Positions 1-12,795 of a stretch of DNA of 64,000 nucleotides are shown piece after piece. The position numbers and the translations under genes are program-made. Each line of letters begins with the position of its first letter. Positions within the stretch are counted from its first letter, which is position 1. Source of the DNA: Edolisoma coerulescens (taxonomy: Eukaryota; Chordata; Aves; Passeriformes; Campephagidae); contig VWZW01006867.1 in the NCBI GenBank assembly GCA_013397115.1, forward strand, positions 2,233,977 to 2,297,976, given 5' to 3'. Below the pieces are notes generated by a model, which was not told where the DNA came from, searched no databases, and saw nothing but the letters and a program-made list of their open reading frames with translations.

Positions 1-2384
1 GATTGTTTCTTGTTCTTAAGGGTCAAATCTTTATGTTTCCAACAGTCTTCTCAGATTTTTTCTATTTTATCCTTCATCTGCAAGGGGGAATACTTTCCAG
101 TACTGCAAAAACTAGGGCTGTGGTATCTGTTATATTTGATTTGTAGTCTCAATTACCCTCTTTTAAACAGGCGATGATTTCTTTGAAAACTTGGGAGAAA
201 AGTTTCTTGCACTTGGAATGGAAAGCGTTGAGGAATATGATAATCCTCAGTTTCTTAGCAGCTCATTTTGAAATTTCACAGAGATGTCTCCTATACAGTC
301 TTTATCCTGATGCTGGAGAGAGCCTTTATGTCACCATAATCATGCAGCCCACCATCGTAAAGAAATCTGTGAAAAGATGGACCCAAGCCCCTGAGAACCC
401 TGATGTTCAACTGATTAAAATCTTTTATGAACAACTTGTGTAAAAATACTGGGGGTCAAAAGATCAAGACTTGAAGGAAAGAAGGAGAAACAGTGTTGAT
501 ATAGACTTTATACCAGCAATTTTATAGCAGTGAGACATTGACTTAATATCAGCAATTTTAGAGTCAGTATCAGATGGAGAAAGGTGCATTATTACAGATG
601 TTTAAGATAGCAAGATACAGTGCAATTTCCCCCCCCATCATTTTCTGTATCCGCCCTTTCCCATTTCTTCCTCCTCCACCCTTTCACTCCCTATCTGCCC
701 ACGCCCTGCCTGCACAATGGGAAGCAGAGCCAGGGCTTTTGGGTCAGACACGACAAATTCTCTGTGGGAGATTCTGCTCACAGCCTGGGCTGTGCCCAGT
801 GATGCTGAGGAAAGCTGCACTCTTAGCCGAGCTGTGGGATCACTCGATTTGGCATTCTCTGCTGTGGGGGTGCCTATAGGAAACAGAGCTCCAGGGTGTG
901 TGAGGTTTCCACCCTGCCTGCTGAAACAAGTCCGTGCTTTGGGATCAGAGGGAGATGGGTACAGTTTATACTCAGGGTGCATATGGTAGGTGAACTGAAC
1001 ACTTAAGTTTTTTTTTTTTAAGTAGTAAAAATCAAATAGGCACATGAGTTCATTCTATTCTCACTTCAAGGACTCCCAATCTCTACGACACAGAGCAATT
1101 TGGCATAACAAATGATTTATTTTAAGAAACGGGAAATTTCCATAGTAGAAGACTCTGTCAACATAAACTGCTTAAACAAAGGTTTGGTTGTTCTGTAGTC
1201 AAATAACTAGATTCACAGACAAAGAATAGAATGCCCAAGTATTATATTTAAACTTTAAATGATTTCTGAGTTAATAAAATGCATATTTTCTGAGTTAGAA
1301 AATCTGGAATGACAAAAGCTTGAAACTCCAACTTTTGAAAGATTTATGCACAGATAGGGAAGCCATTTCCAGAAAGAAGCCTTTAATACACCTGCATTTG
1401 AGCCTGTGGGGAATACAGGTGTCTTACTTAAATGAGTGTTACTGATCCGACTTACATTTTACATACAGTATTTTCATGCTCTGCTGCTACTGCAACACAT
1501 TTTGCAATGTAGAGCAGGTGCCTTAAAAAATCTCTTAGCTCACTGCAATTTTTCCTAGGCTAGCATTTCATTTGGTATGAGTCTGAACATGATATCATGT
1601 TCCTATTTGGGATACAGAGTCTCTGAGACCATCTCTGCTTGCCTTTCTCTCTTTCACTCTCTTATCAGTCACAATCAGAAATGCTTCTGACGTCTGGGGA
1701 TAGATGAGGCTGTACCTTCATCTGAAGCCTGCCCACAGCACGGTGCATCGACTGCCTGTAACTCTGTTCACAGATCAGAAGGACAGTGTAGTTGCAATGG
1801 TTCACAATCAGAGGAAAGAACATTATTTATCCTTTGATATTTCAGTTTTTTAAAATTAGTTAGATAAAAGATTCTTTATCCCTAAATGTAGTAATAAGAT
1901 AATTTTTTAGAAGTTGCAAGCAGCTGCTGTGGATGTAATATAAAATATGGACAGAAGGGTCACAGTTTTCAAAATGAGATCCCCAGAACATTTTGAAGAA
2001 GTGGAAAAGTTTGAAAATTCTGAGTTTGGCCCTAAAAAGAATCTTCATTTAAAGGAAAAGTGTTGGTGTGACCAAGTCAAACTAAAACTGTTTCTGTGCC
2101 TCTATTTGTAAAACTAATAATGGTAAAGCCTCTCTCAAAAAACCTCAGCTTTTTCTTTATTTATCCATGTGTTCAGAAATATTCTGTCTAAATGAGGGTT
2201 TTCATTAACACATCTTTTTATACTAGACTCTGAGAACAGTGAATGCCATTGCATGCATGAAGTATAAAAATCACCTTATAATTTCTTATACCATACACGG
2301 TAATGTCACAGCTTAGGCTGACGCAATTTCGCATCTGCCTGGGCTAAGACTGAGGCCATTTCCTTTACATGACTGACTTTCCAA
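1..2384. other. Non-coding stretch, no gene recognised
   Basis: AT-rich sequence without a recognisable exon, RNA gene or repeat. The only departure from background is a GC-richer patch at about 640-990. There the low stop-codon density lets frames on both strands stay open together (about 100 codons plus strand, 135 codons minus strand). This is a composition effect, since no frame resembles a known protein. A T-run lies near 1010-1019. Confidence 0.6.
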
Positions 2385-2572
2385 TGAGCACCAGAACAGA
2401 TTGCCCAGAGAGATTGTGGAGTCTCCCACACTGGAGATATTCAAGAACTGGCTGGTTGCAATCCTGTGCCTATATCATGGGCGCTATATCATGACCCTGC
2501 TTGAGCCAGGAGGTTGGACCAGATGACCCGCTGTGGTCCCTTCCAACCTGACCCATTACATGATTCCATGAG
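2385..2572 (+). mobile_element. CR1 LINE, 3' end fragment (sense)
   Basis: This is the 3' untranslated tail of a CR1 non-LTR retrotransposon, 5'-truncated as most copies are. In order it shows the family phrases 'ttgcccagagag', 'gtggagtctccc', 'ggagatattcaagaac', 'ggttggaccagatgac' and 'ggtcccttccaacctgac', then a degenerate 'acatgattccatga' tail that corresponds to the CR1 3' microsatellite. CR1 is the dominant LINE of birds and also occurs in other sauropsids. Inside it, 'ctatatcatg' occurs twice, about 14 bp apart, a small internal duplication. No reverse-transcriptase coding sequence remains here. Confidence 0.93.
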
Positions 2573-4412
2573 CTCCTCTTCCAGCTGCAAGAGACTACAG
2601 GAACTGTCAGAGGTTCATAGGCAAGATGCAGAGGGACATTAGTTAGTAAACAGCCTGCATGCTCAGCAAGTACTCTGAAAAGCAGGGAGGGCAATTTAAG
2701 GGACCAGCTGAAATTTACAGCATGACTGGTGACTTAGTAGAAACATCTGGTGGTGGGCTGACTCTTCATAAAAGCTTTTCTGTCCTCCTTGTCGCTGAAA
2801 TCTACAGGTATCCTATAGCTCAGAACCACCCTATCATTCTCTACACGGCACATTGTTTGTTGCCAGTGCAGACAAATACGTAGTGTGTGAAATGCGAGGG
2901 TAAAATAGATTGAATCTCATCTCCTAAGAACCACAAGAGCAACTGTATTGACAGCATTATTCATATTTGATGTTTTAATGTAAATTAGCTAAACCAATTT
3001 TTTCTCTCTGCTGCACTCAAGTGGCACTTCTCTGCAGAACTCAGAGGTATCACAATTCAGATCCCAGTTTGCCACAGAGGCGGACTTACTATTGTGACTT
3101 TATAAATTAATTAATGTCTTGTATACTTGCAACATGGGCAAGAACTCCCTGGTTCAAAGGCATTAGATTTGCGTGTGTTAAACTTAATAAAGTATAAAAG
3201 AGTTTAGGTAATGAAGAAGTTGTTAACATGAGATTGTGACCAATTTTCTGTCTGCTACTAGGAGAAAGAGCATTATTTTCCATGCCAGAACCTATAAATC
3301 AGTGTGGTGAAAACATGATTTTAAGACAAGTGTTCTCAGGAGAAAATAAGGGTAGCAGATTCAAAAAGGAGAAATGCCCTTTTAATATACTGTTTCAAAA
3401 AATGTCTCCAGAAATTGAGGAATTAGCTCAGAGGCTTCCGAAATTCTCTTAAAATCAGAGCTGAAGAAGTTCAGCTGTCGAAGTATTGTCAACAGATGAC
3501 AATTACAGGGTGAGTAGAAAGCACTGAGAACTCTCTGCTGATTGTTTTCTACATCTTAAACATAAGGACCTTTTGAGACATTTTTAGAAATTGGTTTGCT
3601 TACTGGCAAACTAATTTTCATCACCTATCATAAAAAGGTGCAATGCCAAGCACAAATTGACATTACGTGCTTTTAGCTTTATTCTTTTGTGAAATGTGGA
3701 AGCGTTTTCACTAATACTTAGAAAATAGCAGAAGTCAGCTCCAGCTGGTTCACATTAGTAGTAAACATGATTAAAATTTAAAAAAATTATTATCCAAGTG
3801 ATGCTCTAAAACAGTGAATACCAATTAAAAAATTCTAAGGTAGTGAAACCAAGCTGCAGTGGCTTATTAGGTGGTCCAGATAACTGTGAGGCTGCCCCCC
3901 AAGAGGCTTTCTGATAAGCTGACATATTTAAACATTATAATCCTCCCTTTGTCATATTATTGGATTTGAAACAATGTTTGATATGATGTTTAAGCAAAAA
4001 ATGAAAACCCAAGCAGAATCCCACACTCCTTTGCTCTGGTAGAGAAGCCCTAAAGGGCTGAATTTGCAGGAGGGATACCTGTAGTGCATATGGAAACCTC
4101 TTTTTAAAGCAAATGTATTTCACAGTAAATAAGAAAAAGTGAACTCTATGAGCAAATCTTTGTGCAGAAATAATCTATTCAGCACTATAGGTATCCTATA
4201 AATAAAGCATGGATTGCCGATTTTTTTCCCCCACTTATTTTGTAAATAAGAAGCAGAAGTAGAACTAAGTCTGTTGGGAGGAGAGTGAGAAGAGGATTGC
4301 TGAAAGATTTGGAAATTAAAGATTTCAGCGACATCTGAGCTTTCAATTCAAGTGCTATAAAATAAAAACTAAGCAGATGTTTCAAAATGGTCACTGGATA
4401 GGAACCAGAACT
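2573..4412. other. Non-coding stretch, no gene recognised
   Basis: AT-rich sequence. Open frames of 60-75 codons occur on both strands but none has homology I recognise. A C-run near 3896 and the T/C-run at 4220-4231 are the only low-complexity features. No transposon signature was seen. Confidence 0.55.
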
Positions 4413-4565
4413 TCACAGAATCATCAAAGTTGGAAGAGACCGTGTAGATCACGTAGTCCAACCATCCATCAGTCACCTCTGCCCACGAGCAGACACCCAA
4501 ACCAGACAAGGCCTCTGTACCCATCAGTCCTCACTGAGCAAGGTGGACATTCTTCAGTAGCGGCG
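4413..4565 (-). mobile_element. CR1 LINE, 3' end fragment (antisense)
   Basis: The left edge reads 'tcacagaatcatcaaag' followed by 'ttggaagagacc' and 'gatcacgtagtccaacc'. This is the reverse complement of a CR1 3' terminus, so the element points to the minus strand. The first ~100 bases match clearly. From about 4510 to 4565 the match is looser, and the inner (5') boundary is approximate. This copy differs from the one at 2385-2572 in subfamily wording (aatcatcaaag rather than a gattctgtga type), so the two are separate insertions. Confidence 0.85.
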
Positions 4566-7500
4566 AGATTTTTTCCCCTCCTTTAAAATATATCTGAGCT
4601 TTCTGTTTAAAAACAACTATTCATTGGTACAAAAGTTGTTCAGAAGGAGGTGCTCATTTGAAGGAAACACCCATCAGAAAAGTTTCTCGGGTTCAGGACA
4701 GAACTCCTGGAGCTGCAGGCGAAGATCTGCCTCTAACCACCTTTACGTGTCCCTTCAGCAGTGTAGAAGCTCGAGTTCCACTCTGGGGCTAAAGGTGGGG
4801 CAGTGGACTGTGTGTTGTCTCTGCCAGGCCCCATGAAGACGGTACCACTGCAGTGGTAATCCACCTCAGGAAAGCTGACAGAAGCAGAGAAGGAATTTGA
4901 ATCTTTTTCTCCCACATCTTCTGGAAAGCGCTAACAACAGGCTATTGGCTACTTCTGTCTGTCTGAGATAGAAAGAGAAAACATTGCCCAGGCAACCTCT
5001 AACACACAGCAATTTTTCAGATCCAGCCATTTAATTTAGAGACTAAAGTGAATTTTAGCTTTTTTGAAAGCCTGGCCATTTCTATCAGCTTTGATGATGA
5101 TATATAGGATGAACTTCATTCAGTGGTCTTGTGTTGAACTGGTGTTTGTTACCATACTGTTACAGAGGTTATACTTCGGTAGTGGACAGGATGGTTATAG
5201 TTATAGTTTCATGGTTCAAAGAGACAGGATGCTACAATCCTACTACATGAAAAATTTCTTGTGATACATCACAGTACCTGTTGGTTCCTGAATAAAGTTA
5301 CTATTTTCCTGTTATTCCTCAGCTTTTAAAAATACTACTTACATAGCTGTGTCCTTAAAACAGATCATGGTCTTTACTGAAAAAGAGCAACATCAGCCCC
5401 TTCTGTATTACAGATACATACAGTTTTGCAGATGCTAGTACATAAGCTAAAAATTAACTGTGGGGTTGTGATTTCAAATAAAATCTGGTAAATGTTTATT
5501 TTTTGTGAGAAAGGGAAGTAGAGAAGGGGGGGGGTTGGCCATGATGGGAGGAAAAGAATGCATCACAGCTTCTGTGGAACCACAAAAGCAGCCCTGTGGT
5601 ACCACAGTGCTGAGGAAGTTGAGGAAAACTGGCATGAAACAGGTATGACACAAGGTTACTGAACCTAAAATTTGATCTGACCACTGAAGAGAAGGAATGC
5701 ATTTTAGTCCTGAAAGCTCAGTGTGTCTGATCTTTCACAGGTATAAGCTGGTGGAGTCCTATAAAACTCGGTGGAATCACAACATTTTACACTCTCATAC
5801 GGCACTTCAATTTCAGTCTTGGTTTTATCTTTTAGTTGTTCTGCTCTTCAAAGCAGTTCTAGGAAAACAAACCAACTGTGCATGAGACGAATTTGCTTGG
5901 TGAAAAAATACATTCCAGTTGTATCTTTCTAGCTGATACTCACAGCTTGTTCAAGAAAATTGTATTTTTTTTAACGAGAGAATTTTATTTTGTATTTTAA
6001 GAGTATTTTCAAGGGTTTTTTAATAAGTGTTCTCAGATCTGCTAAGCAGAAAGCAACTCGCTCTCCTCCCAAGCCTTGAACATACAAAGCTCCTCTCTCT
6101 CCTTCACTGATATGTGCAAGTTCTTCTTTATTAATCAGGACTAATTATTGTTTTCCTGGCTGTCCTACAGTCTTCTAATGACCATATTGATTAAACTGGA
6201 GATACACTGCCTAATTACATTTATGATGGCCATTCTGATGCTACTTGAACACTGTTATTAATAGATACTTGGATATTATGGCAGCATGTAAAACAAAAAT
6301 GACTCTGCATAAGTAATACAGAGCCAAGTAATATTCCAACATTTGTAACAGAAAGGGCCCTAGAAAATAGCCTGTTTCAACATGGTTTTCAGTTAACATG
6401 AAGCCAAAAGTGTGCTTTCTCCATGAAGTTGCCATGCATCTGTTTTCATCTCCCTGGGTATGTATGTGAGGTCTTCTCCTCCATCCCAGCAGCGTGGTAT
6501 GCACCAAGCCCTCATTCTGTCTAATACTCTCAGAGGTTTAAAGCCAAGTGGTAAGCTGAGGAAAAGGCAAAACCAAATGTCAGATGTTGCCCATCTTTGG
6601 TGTACTTCAGTGTGCAGCTGCATACGTGCTCCTCTACAGAAGCACGAAGCAGATTATGTCCTCTGGGGCTGTGTAAGCAGAAGTCTCAGTTGTCACTCTA
6701 TACCCAGATCACCATACATAAAGGGGAAAACAGCTACACCCTTTGGATGACAGCTGAATTTTTGAGGAAGTACTGAGGCGTTTCATGTCAATATGTGTTT
6801 GTTTCCAAAGCCCAGCAACCACCTGGGGATCCACACCTCTCTTGCCAAGGCATGAGTCCTTGCACACCTGATGGTGACTGCCACCTCGTATTAGGACAAG
6901 CTCCAGATCTTAGCCGGTCTTTATATACCCTGTAGGAAGTGTGCTAAGCTGGGCAGGGGGAAAGCAAAGGATAAGAACATTATTGTACATACCCTTTCTT
7001 TCAGGATAGTAAAGGGCAATTGCCAATGGGAGCAGAACTGATCACACAGCAGATCCTCCTGGAGTTTTCTAGTTAAGTTGATGTTTCTTAATTTCATTTT
7101 TACAGATGTATATTTCTCTAAGCCATTCTTGAGTTGCTGCATGTTCAGTCAAAACATGCCTACCTCCCCCTTTACTCTTTGAAAGGTAACGATCATCCTT
7201 TTCAGAACATCTTTCCTATATATAGATGGGTTAGTATCATGGACCCTGCTGTGAACAACCATGCAGAAAATTGTGTACAGGTCCTGACAGCAGTTGCCCC
7301 ACAAATGTGTTTTTTGCCACCATGACAATTAGCTAAACTTAATTTGACAGGAGATTCTGTGGTCTTCTTTTCAAAACCTTACCCTGCCAGCATTAGCACA
7401 CGCCATAGTGAGATATTAGTTGATGAGTTTTCTCATACCAAAAATTTTTGTGGGTGGCTAGTACAAACCTAGCAGCTACAGAAAAAAATGCCTCTGAAAC

Positions 7501-10500
7501 TGTTTCCTTCTAAATATTTGTTTCTACTTTTTTTTAAAGTAACCTACTAGAAGAGCAGTAAATCTTGCTGCTTGTGTCTGACAGCAATTCTTCTTTTGCT
7601 AAAATGTAACAAATTTGTCTCTGTGCGTGACTGGAAGAATCCTAACTGCTCATGCCCACCTATTAAGAGGAAGAGGTCATCAGCTATGTTTATCCATCCA
7701 GGCAACCTGGATATCTTATTTGGCTGGACAGCAAGCTAGCAGAAGAATATCATATGCCACCACAAGACTATGCGACTTAAATAAGTAGCTCGACTGAGTT
7801 CTTATCCATCCTCACTCACGGCTCCTACTGGGAGGAAGAACAGAACTAACAAATGCAACTCAATAGGACCCTTTCATTAGTTTAGTTTCTCTCGTTTGAC
7901 ACTGTTTACATAATTAAATGATAGCCCTAGACTCTGCACTTTTAAGAACAGAGCAAGTGACAAATGTATATCAAAATACATTTACATCAATGGACTGATG
8001 ATATCACACTACTCAATGCGTGCAAAAGAAATGCTTAATTCACACGACTGCTGGTTTTTGAGAATTGTCCTGGTCACAAACTTTTCACTTACAGTTTTGT
8101 CACTGAAGTCTGGATTCTGGAAATACACTGTCTTCTATCTGATCTGGCTCTGATTTGTTAATTTTCTACTTTAAAACTGGAGGCTTTAAAACAGGTAGCT
8201 ATCACTAGCCCAGACCTGAGCACTGTGAACCCTTGCAATATATCTTCTGAATCCCACAGTCTGCTACAGGATAACAGAAATGACAAGGTTCAGATCTTCA
8301 AATATTATTTTCTAATGCAATTTTTTTGGAAAGTCGCTGTAGTAAGAATAATAGTAAAAATTAATTTTAACAGTTCTCCACAGTTTCTAGCATGATACAG
8401 AAGAATTATTTTTGCAAAAAAATCTTGCAGAAGTTGACTTTGCATTTTCAAATTCTATGAATTAGTTAAATAAATTATCTTAAATACAAAAAATGGATTC
8501 TATCTCTCTAGTAATTAGACAAAGCTAATACTTCAGGTCCGAAAAACTCCTGCTACTGTCAGAAGGCACGTTATTTGGATTCCACTCACTTACGGTGAAA
8601 CACGAAAGGTTACTAGCAGTCCTCATCTGATTGCATATGTGGTACCTGCTATTCTGACTCGTCTTCTCAGCATTATTCATCTTTAGGTGCCAAAGCTGAT
8701 GCACCTTGTGGTGGCCAGAGAAAGAAAAAGCATCAGAACTTCTGAACTACTTTTGTACACTTAGGCTATATCTGTGTTCCAGTGTTGTCAGGGTAAAACT
8801 CTAAATGACATCAATTCTACACCCTGAAGCTTATGACTGAAAAGCGCAAATTTCACACTAGAGGTAAAGCCAAAGTTTCTCTGGAAGTGTTAGAGGTGAT
8901 GTCCCTGTGAGGGTCAGCCAGCTTGCTGGCTGAGGAACAAGAAAAGTGAATTTTATAGTTCCAACATCTTCTATCCAATATGGATGTGAGAGGAGGAATA
9001 TTGAACCATCATTTCATTACAAAAGACTTTATTTTGCTCTGGCAGCTGGTCGAACCCCAGCTGTCCCTTTCACTTTCACCCTGTGACAAGCACATGGAAT
9101 GTTGTAATAACTTCAAGCATGAAAATGGAGTAACAATGTGATGATGAACAATACAGAGCAGCTAAGAATTCCTATTTACATGGCATAGCTTCCTGGCTGC
9201 ACCAAATGACTTGTTTTTCTGTTAGCCCAGAAACCAGAACCAATCTCATCAAGAGCTTTTGGCCATATATCTACCTTGATTTGAGGAGCGATTAAGTCAT
9301 AAATATTTCTTATGATCAAATAGAGAGGTGTCAGGTTTTATTCTATTGACAGTAATGGCTTGGTCAGTAATTGGCATTTTTGCTTCATATTGCTCCTCTA
9401 AAGGAAATTACCAGTACAAGAGCAGTTTCTTGCCTGAGATTGAAAAATTACAAGAAAATCATATATGTGTCATGGAGTACCAATTTTCAGACTATTTCTC
9501 ATTAAAATATGCTTTAGGTATTGGTAGAAGAACCATGTGATGAGTGAAAAGGAATTACGTATGATCGAAAGTCTCAAATATTCTTCATAGTTGCAACGAA
9601 GGCACTGGAAAATCAGTCTGCTAACAATGACCTACCTAGAGGTCTGGTAAGGGCAAGCAGAGGGCTCAGTTTCAGAAGGGAAAAGGACATAAACAGGGAG
9701 AAAGGCCAGTTGCTGTTATAATGATATATTTATATACTCTTTTACACAATAAAACATTTTACAATTTATGAAAGTGATCTGCAGTATATTGAATTAGGCT
9801 CAGCAGAGTGTGCCGTGCTCTGATGGAATCACTGGAATTTCACTGGTGCCAACTCCTGTCCACCCTACGGAAATAAAATCAGAAGAAGCAGCCATTCATA
9901 GCCCACGAAACTCCCGCAATACACAATTTTTCAGGGACAATGTGAGTGCAAATGTCAGTAAGTGTTTTGTCCACTGCAGAGAGGCCAACCTTAAATTGTA
10001 TTTTTTCTGTTTTGCTGAATTGAGATTGTTCAGAGGAAACATTGCAGATAAACTTTTCTTACTAAAGCAGCAAAACTCTGTTATTTCCTCAGCTGAAGTC
10101 CACTTACCATATTTTCTATTAGTACCGCCACTAGTAGTTGCTACGGAACACAGATGCACCAACATGTAGATAGAGCTCAAAAACAAAGCTTCTCTAAAAA
10201 CTGTTTATCAAAAGAAGTGAATAATTTAATTCTCAGAAATTATTGTAAGTGAATATCTTAGAGATTGTCTTTTGGAAACTTGAATAAATTCATATAGTTA
10301 CAGAGTTTTTCCTTACAGAACAGGTTATAGTCTCTATAGACTGAGACACACTCTTAGTTAAATTTAAAAATTAACCATCTAACCAACACAATATTAGCTT
10401 TTCTAAACTTGAGGTTAGAGAAGTAGCACTTTAGTTTTTGAAAACAGCTGGCAGTTCACATAGTAGGAATTTGGGGAGGGCCGAGGAGGAGAGAATGACA

Positions 10501-12001
10501 TAGAGATTACAGAATAACAGTTCATCCAACTAAGCTTGACTTTGGGTTGTTGGATGATATGAGAAAATATCTTCCAGCATGTCCAAAGAGATGGGGCACT
10601 AAAGAGCTTATCTGTGACAAACCTCTTTGTTTCGGCAGTCATCAGTAAAGATAGAGCAAAGGAAATGGAGGAGCTGCAGTTATGCATTTGCAATACACAA
10701 AGTCCTTGTTTTCCCACTAGGCACTGCAGAATAGCAATTGTCCATTCACAGCACATAGCACATCCTCTGCATTTCAGAGCTAATATTTTTGCAGTCCTTA
10801 AGCTAGCATGCTTCAGCCTAGTGTAGTTAATTTTTTTTAACCCTATGGGGTGCACTGCAGGAGCTAGGTGTGCTCATGTTCTGTTCCTTGTTAGAGGAAT
10901 TGTTTTTTTCAGGCATAATTTTTAAAGTTAAACTGAAATATTTTCAAATTGCAGAGGATTTGTATTTACAACAATATTTCAAACAGAGCTATAAAAAGTC
11001 TCATTCCACAAATTGGAAAAACATGAAGACTGCTGGTCATTGAACATACCTGTATATTAATCCAATTAACAACAGAAATCTCCTGCGTTGGCTGGAGTTA
11101 TTTTTTAAGACCACCCATACACACAGACACAAGCTCTGACAAGTGGCTCTTCCTCTTATAATTTAGAATCACATTCTTGAACAGTTGCTTTCGTTTACTG
11201 CAGCACACACTGCCCACTGTAATGCTGCAACACTCATTCAAGGCAGATCACTGGCTCAAATATGAATTGAAGCTATATGCCATCAAACAAATGCCAGGCT
11301 ACATCACTTCAACTCCCGAGCAAATTTCCACTTTTCTCTCTTTAAGCAGCAAAAGCTGTATGAAAGCTGGTGTTGATATAAGACGACCAGCTCACCCCCC
11401 TCCCAGTGAGGATCTGTTTCTTAGTCAAAGCTCAGGCTGCCTCTTAATTTTGAACTTCTGAACCCAAACCAAGTAAAGCAATCTAAGCATGTAGTAAAGA
11501 AAAAAAAGAAGCAGTACATGTACTCCTAAAAATGAGGCCGATATTCTTTTCTGCTTGACCTGTTTATTTCCGTCTCTTCCTCCCTCTGCTCTAACTCTCA
11601 GACAAACTCACAGCCCCCCTCAGGATAGGACCAAGTTTCTGTTTTCTTGTCCCTTCATCTAAGCCAGCCAAGTCCCAGGTCTCTTCTCCTGCCACAGAGC
11701 AATAGGAAAACATACAGAAAAATCAATCACACTTTCCCCAGTGGGGTCAGAAAGGACTACCACAAGAGATTCTTTCTGCGATCTTCTGTAACCATCAAAT
11801 GGTTAAGTCAACATAAGTTAAAATTTTCATCTAGTTTGAATAAAGAGAAAAAGGGAGGAAATTCAAAAACTGGTTGCTGTAGTAACAATCACCAGTAAAA
11901 ATCTTTTCCACTAAATAATAGTATTCTCTCCCTCTCCCCCTCACAATTTTAGTTTCCCTTGAAAAAATAATCATGCTGCTTCTTTTAGATTTGCTGTACA
12001 T
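4566..12001. other. Long non-coding stretch, no gene recognised
   Basis: About 7.4 kb with no exon, RNA gene or transposon I can support. A slightly GC-richer patch at about 4640-4880 gives short overlapping open frames on both strands. A G-run of nine lies near 5527. The longest open frames (119 codons plus strand at 9810-10169, 146 codons minus strand at 10415-10855) have no recognisable domain, no flanking splice-site pattern and a length expected by chance. Confidence 0.5.
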
Positions 12002-12003
12002 AC

Positions 12004-12500
12004 CTCAACCATTAAACAAGACATTTAACCATAGTGGCAGTTCTGTGACCTTTGAATGCCGTGAAATCTCTAAGCGGTGCAGCTTGTTCATGAAGACTTG
12101 TACTGCAGAATCCAGTAACTGCATCCAGGATTGGGAATAGAAATAAGTAACGACAGCAAACAAAAATAATATTTTTTTTAAAAAAAAGAAATTAAAAAAA
12201 AAAAGGGGGGGGGAAAAAAAGAAAAAGAAAAAAACGAAAGAAAACCTCCCCAAGTCCCCCAACCCAGCCAATAAAACCACCTTAAGAAGCAAAAAGGCTC
12301 GGGAAGAGAGCGCACTTCTGTGCCAGGGTGAGGGCTGGGGTAGCGCTGAGGCTGCTGCAGTCTGGCTGCCTGTGTCAGCCAGCGCAGGCCGGGCGGGCTG
12401 GGAGGTGCTGTCGGTGCCACGGGCGCGGAGCGCAGACCAATCCCCAGCCGTGCTGCCAGCGCCGGGGAGAAGCCTTTTCTGTTTATGTTTCCTCATTTCG
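12004..12500 (-). other. Possible minus-strand first exon starting in CpG island
   Basis: Reading the minus strand away from the CpG island, the sequence reaches a good splice-donor consensus, GAG|GTATGT, with the GT at 12003-12002. A frame of 163 codons (12496 to 12005) is open across this interval. It starts with a basic, Ala/Pro/Ser-rich stretch and then runs through a Phe-rich segment that is only the translation of a T-rich low-complexity tract, so it is unlikely to be a real protein. If this is a transcript it is better read as a 5' untranslated or non-coding first exon. No transcript evidence is available. The alternative is that the donor match is fortuitous. Confidence 0.22.
12178..12239. 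repeat. A-rich low-complexity tract with A11-G9-A7 block
   Basis: Nearly pure purine. It contains eleven A (12194-12204), then nine G (12205-12213), then seven A and further A-rich units. Tracts of this kind are slippage-prone and difficult to sequence, so lengths may be unreliable. It lies just beside the CpG island on the minus-transcription side. Confidence 0.9.
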
Positions 12501-12512
12501 GGAGTGACGTCA
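12299..12512. promoter_or_regulatory. Small CpG island with CRE and CCAAT boxes, candidate promoter
   Basis: About 210 bases hold roughly 16 CpG dinucleotides and are clearly GC-rich, in a window where CpG is otherwise rare. This is the normal signature of an unmethylated vertebrate promoter. Elements visible: a full palindromic cAMP-response element TGACGTCA at 12505-12512, a CCAAT box at 12437-12441, and a second CCAAT at 12268-12272 just outside. A TATA-like box (TATAAATA) lies further right at 12706-12713. Direction is unresolved. The minus strand offers a splice donor at 12003-12002. The plus strand offers a weaker GTGAGG donor near 12326. No protein-coding first exon is recognised on either side, so a non-coding transcript, an alternative promoter of a gene outside the window, or a GC-rich enhancer are all possible. 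Confidence 0.6.
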
Positions 12513-12705
12513 AAGGGTTTAGTTTTTCCTCTGCATGTGCTATTAATTTTAAACGACTACTATGGGAGGAATGTGGCAGTGATTTAGGCAGGCTACCCTA
12601 CTCGAAAGAAACCAGAGTCATGATTTATCTCTCCTGGATGCAGAAAGATTTTACATACAGAGGTATCAGAAAGATCCAAAATATCCTCACAACACGGGGA
12701 AAGGC

Positions 12706-12713
12706 TATAAATA
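12706..12713 (+). promoter_or_regulatory. TATA-like box
   Basis: GGCTATAAATA matches the vertebrate TATA consensus on the plus strand, about 195 bp to the right of the CpG island edge. Start would be expected about 30 bases downstream. Such octamers also arise by chance in AT-rich DNA, so this counts only because of the nearby island. Confidence 0.2.
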
Positions 12714-12795
12714 TGCTTTCATACATTGAAGTATTCTTAAAAATACACAAGATGTTTTCCAGGGAGAGCTAGGTTATCTCTATGGGTTGTGGTGC

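Noticed and set aside
9040..9066. tRNA T-arm-like 'ggtcgaacccc'
   Set aside because: The flanking pairing is a 7-bp CAGCTGG/CCAGCTG hairpin, not a cloverleaf; no A-box or acceptor stem.
12005..12496. 163-codon minus-strand open frame as a protein gene
   Set aside because: The middle is a Phe-rich translation of a T-rich homopolymer tract, there is no known domain, and the length is near what chance gives in 64 kb. Only the promoter and donor signals are kept.
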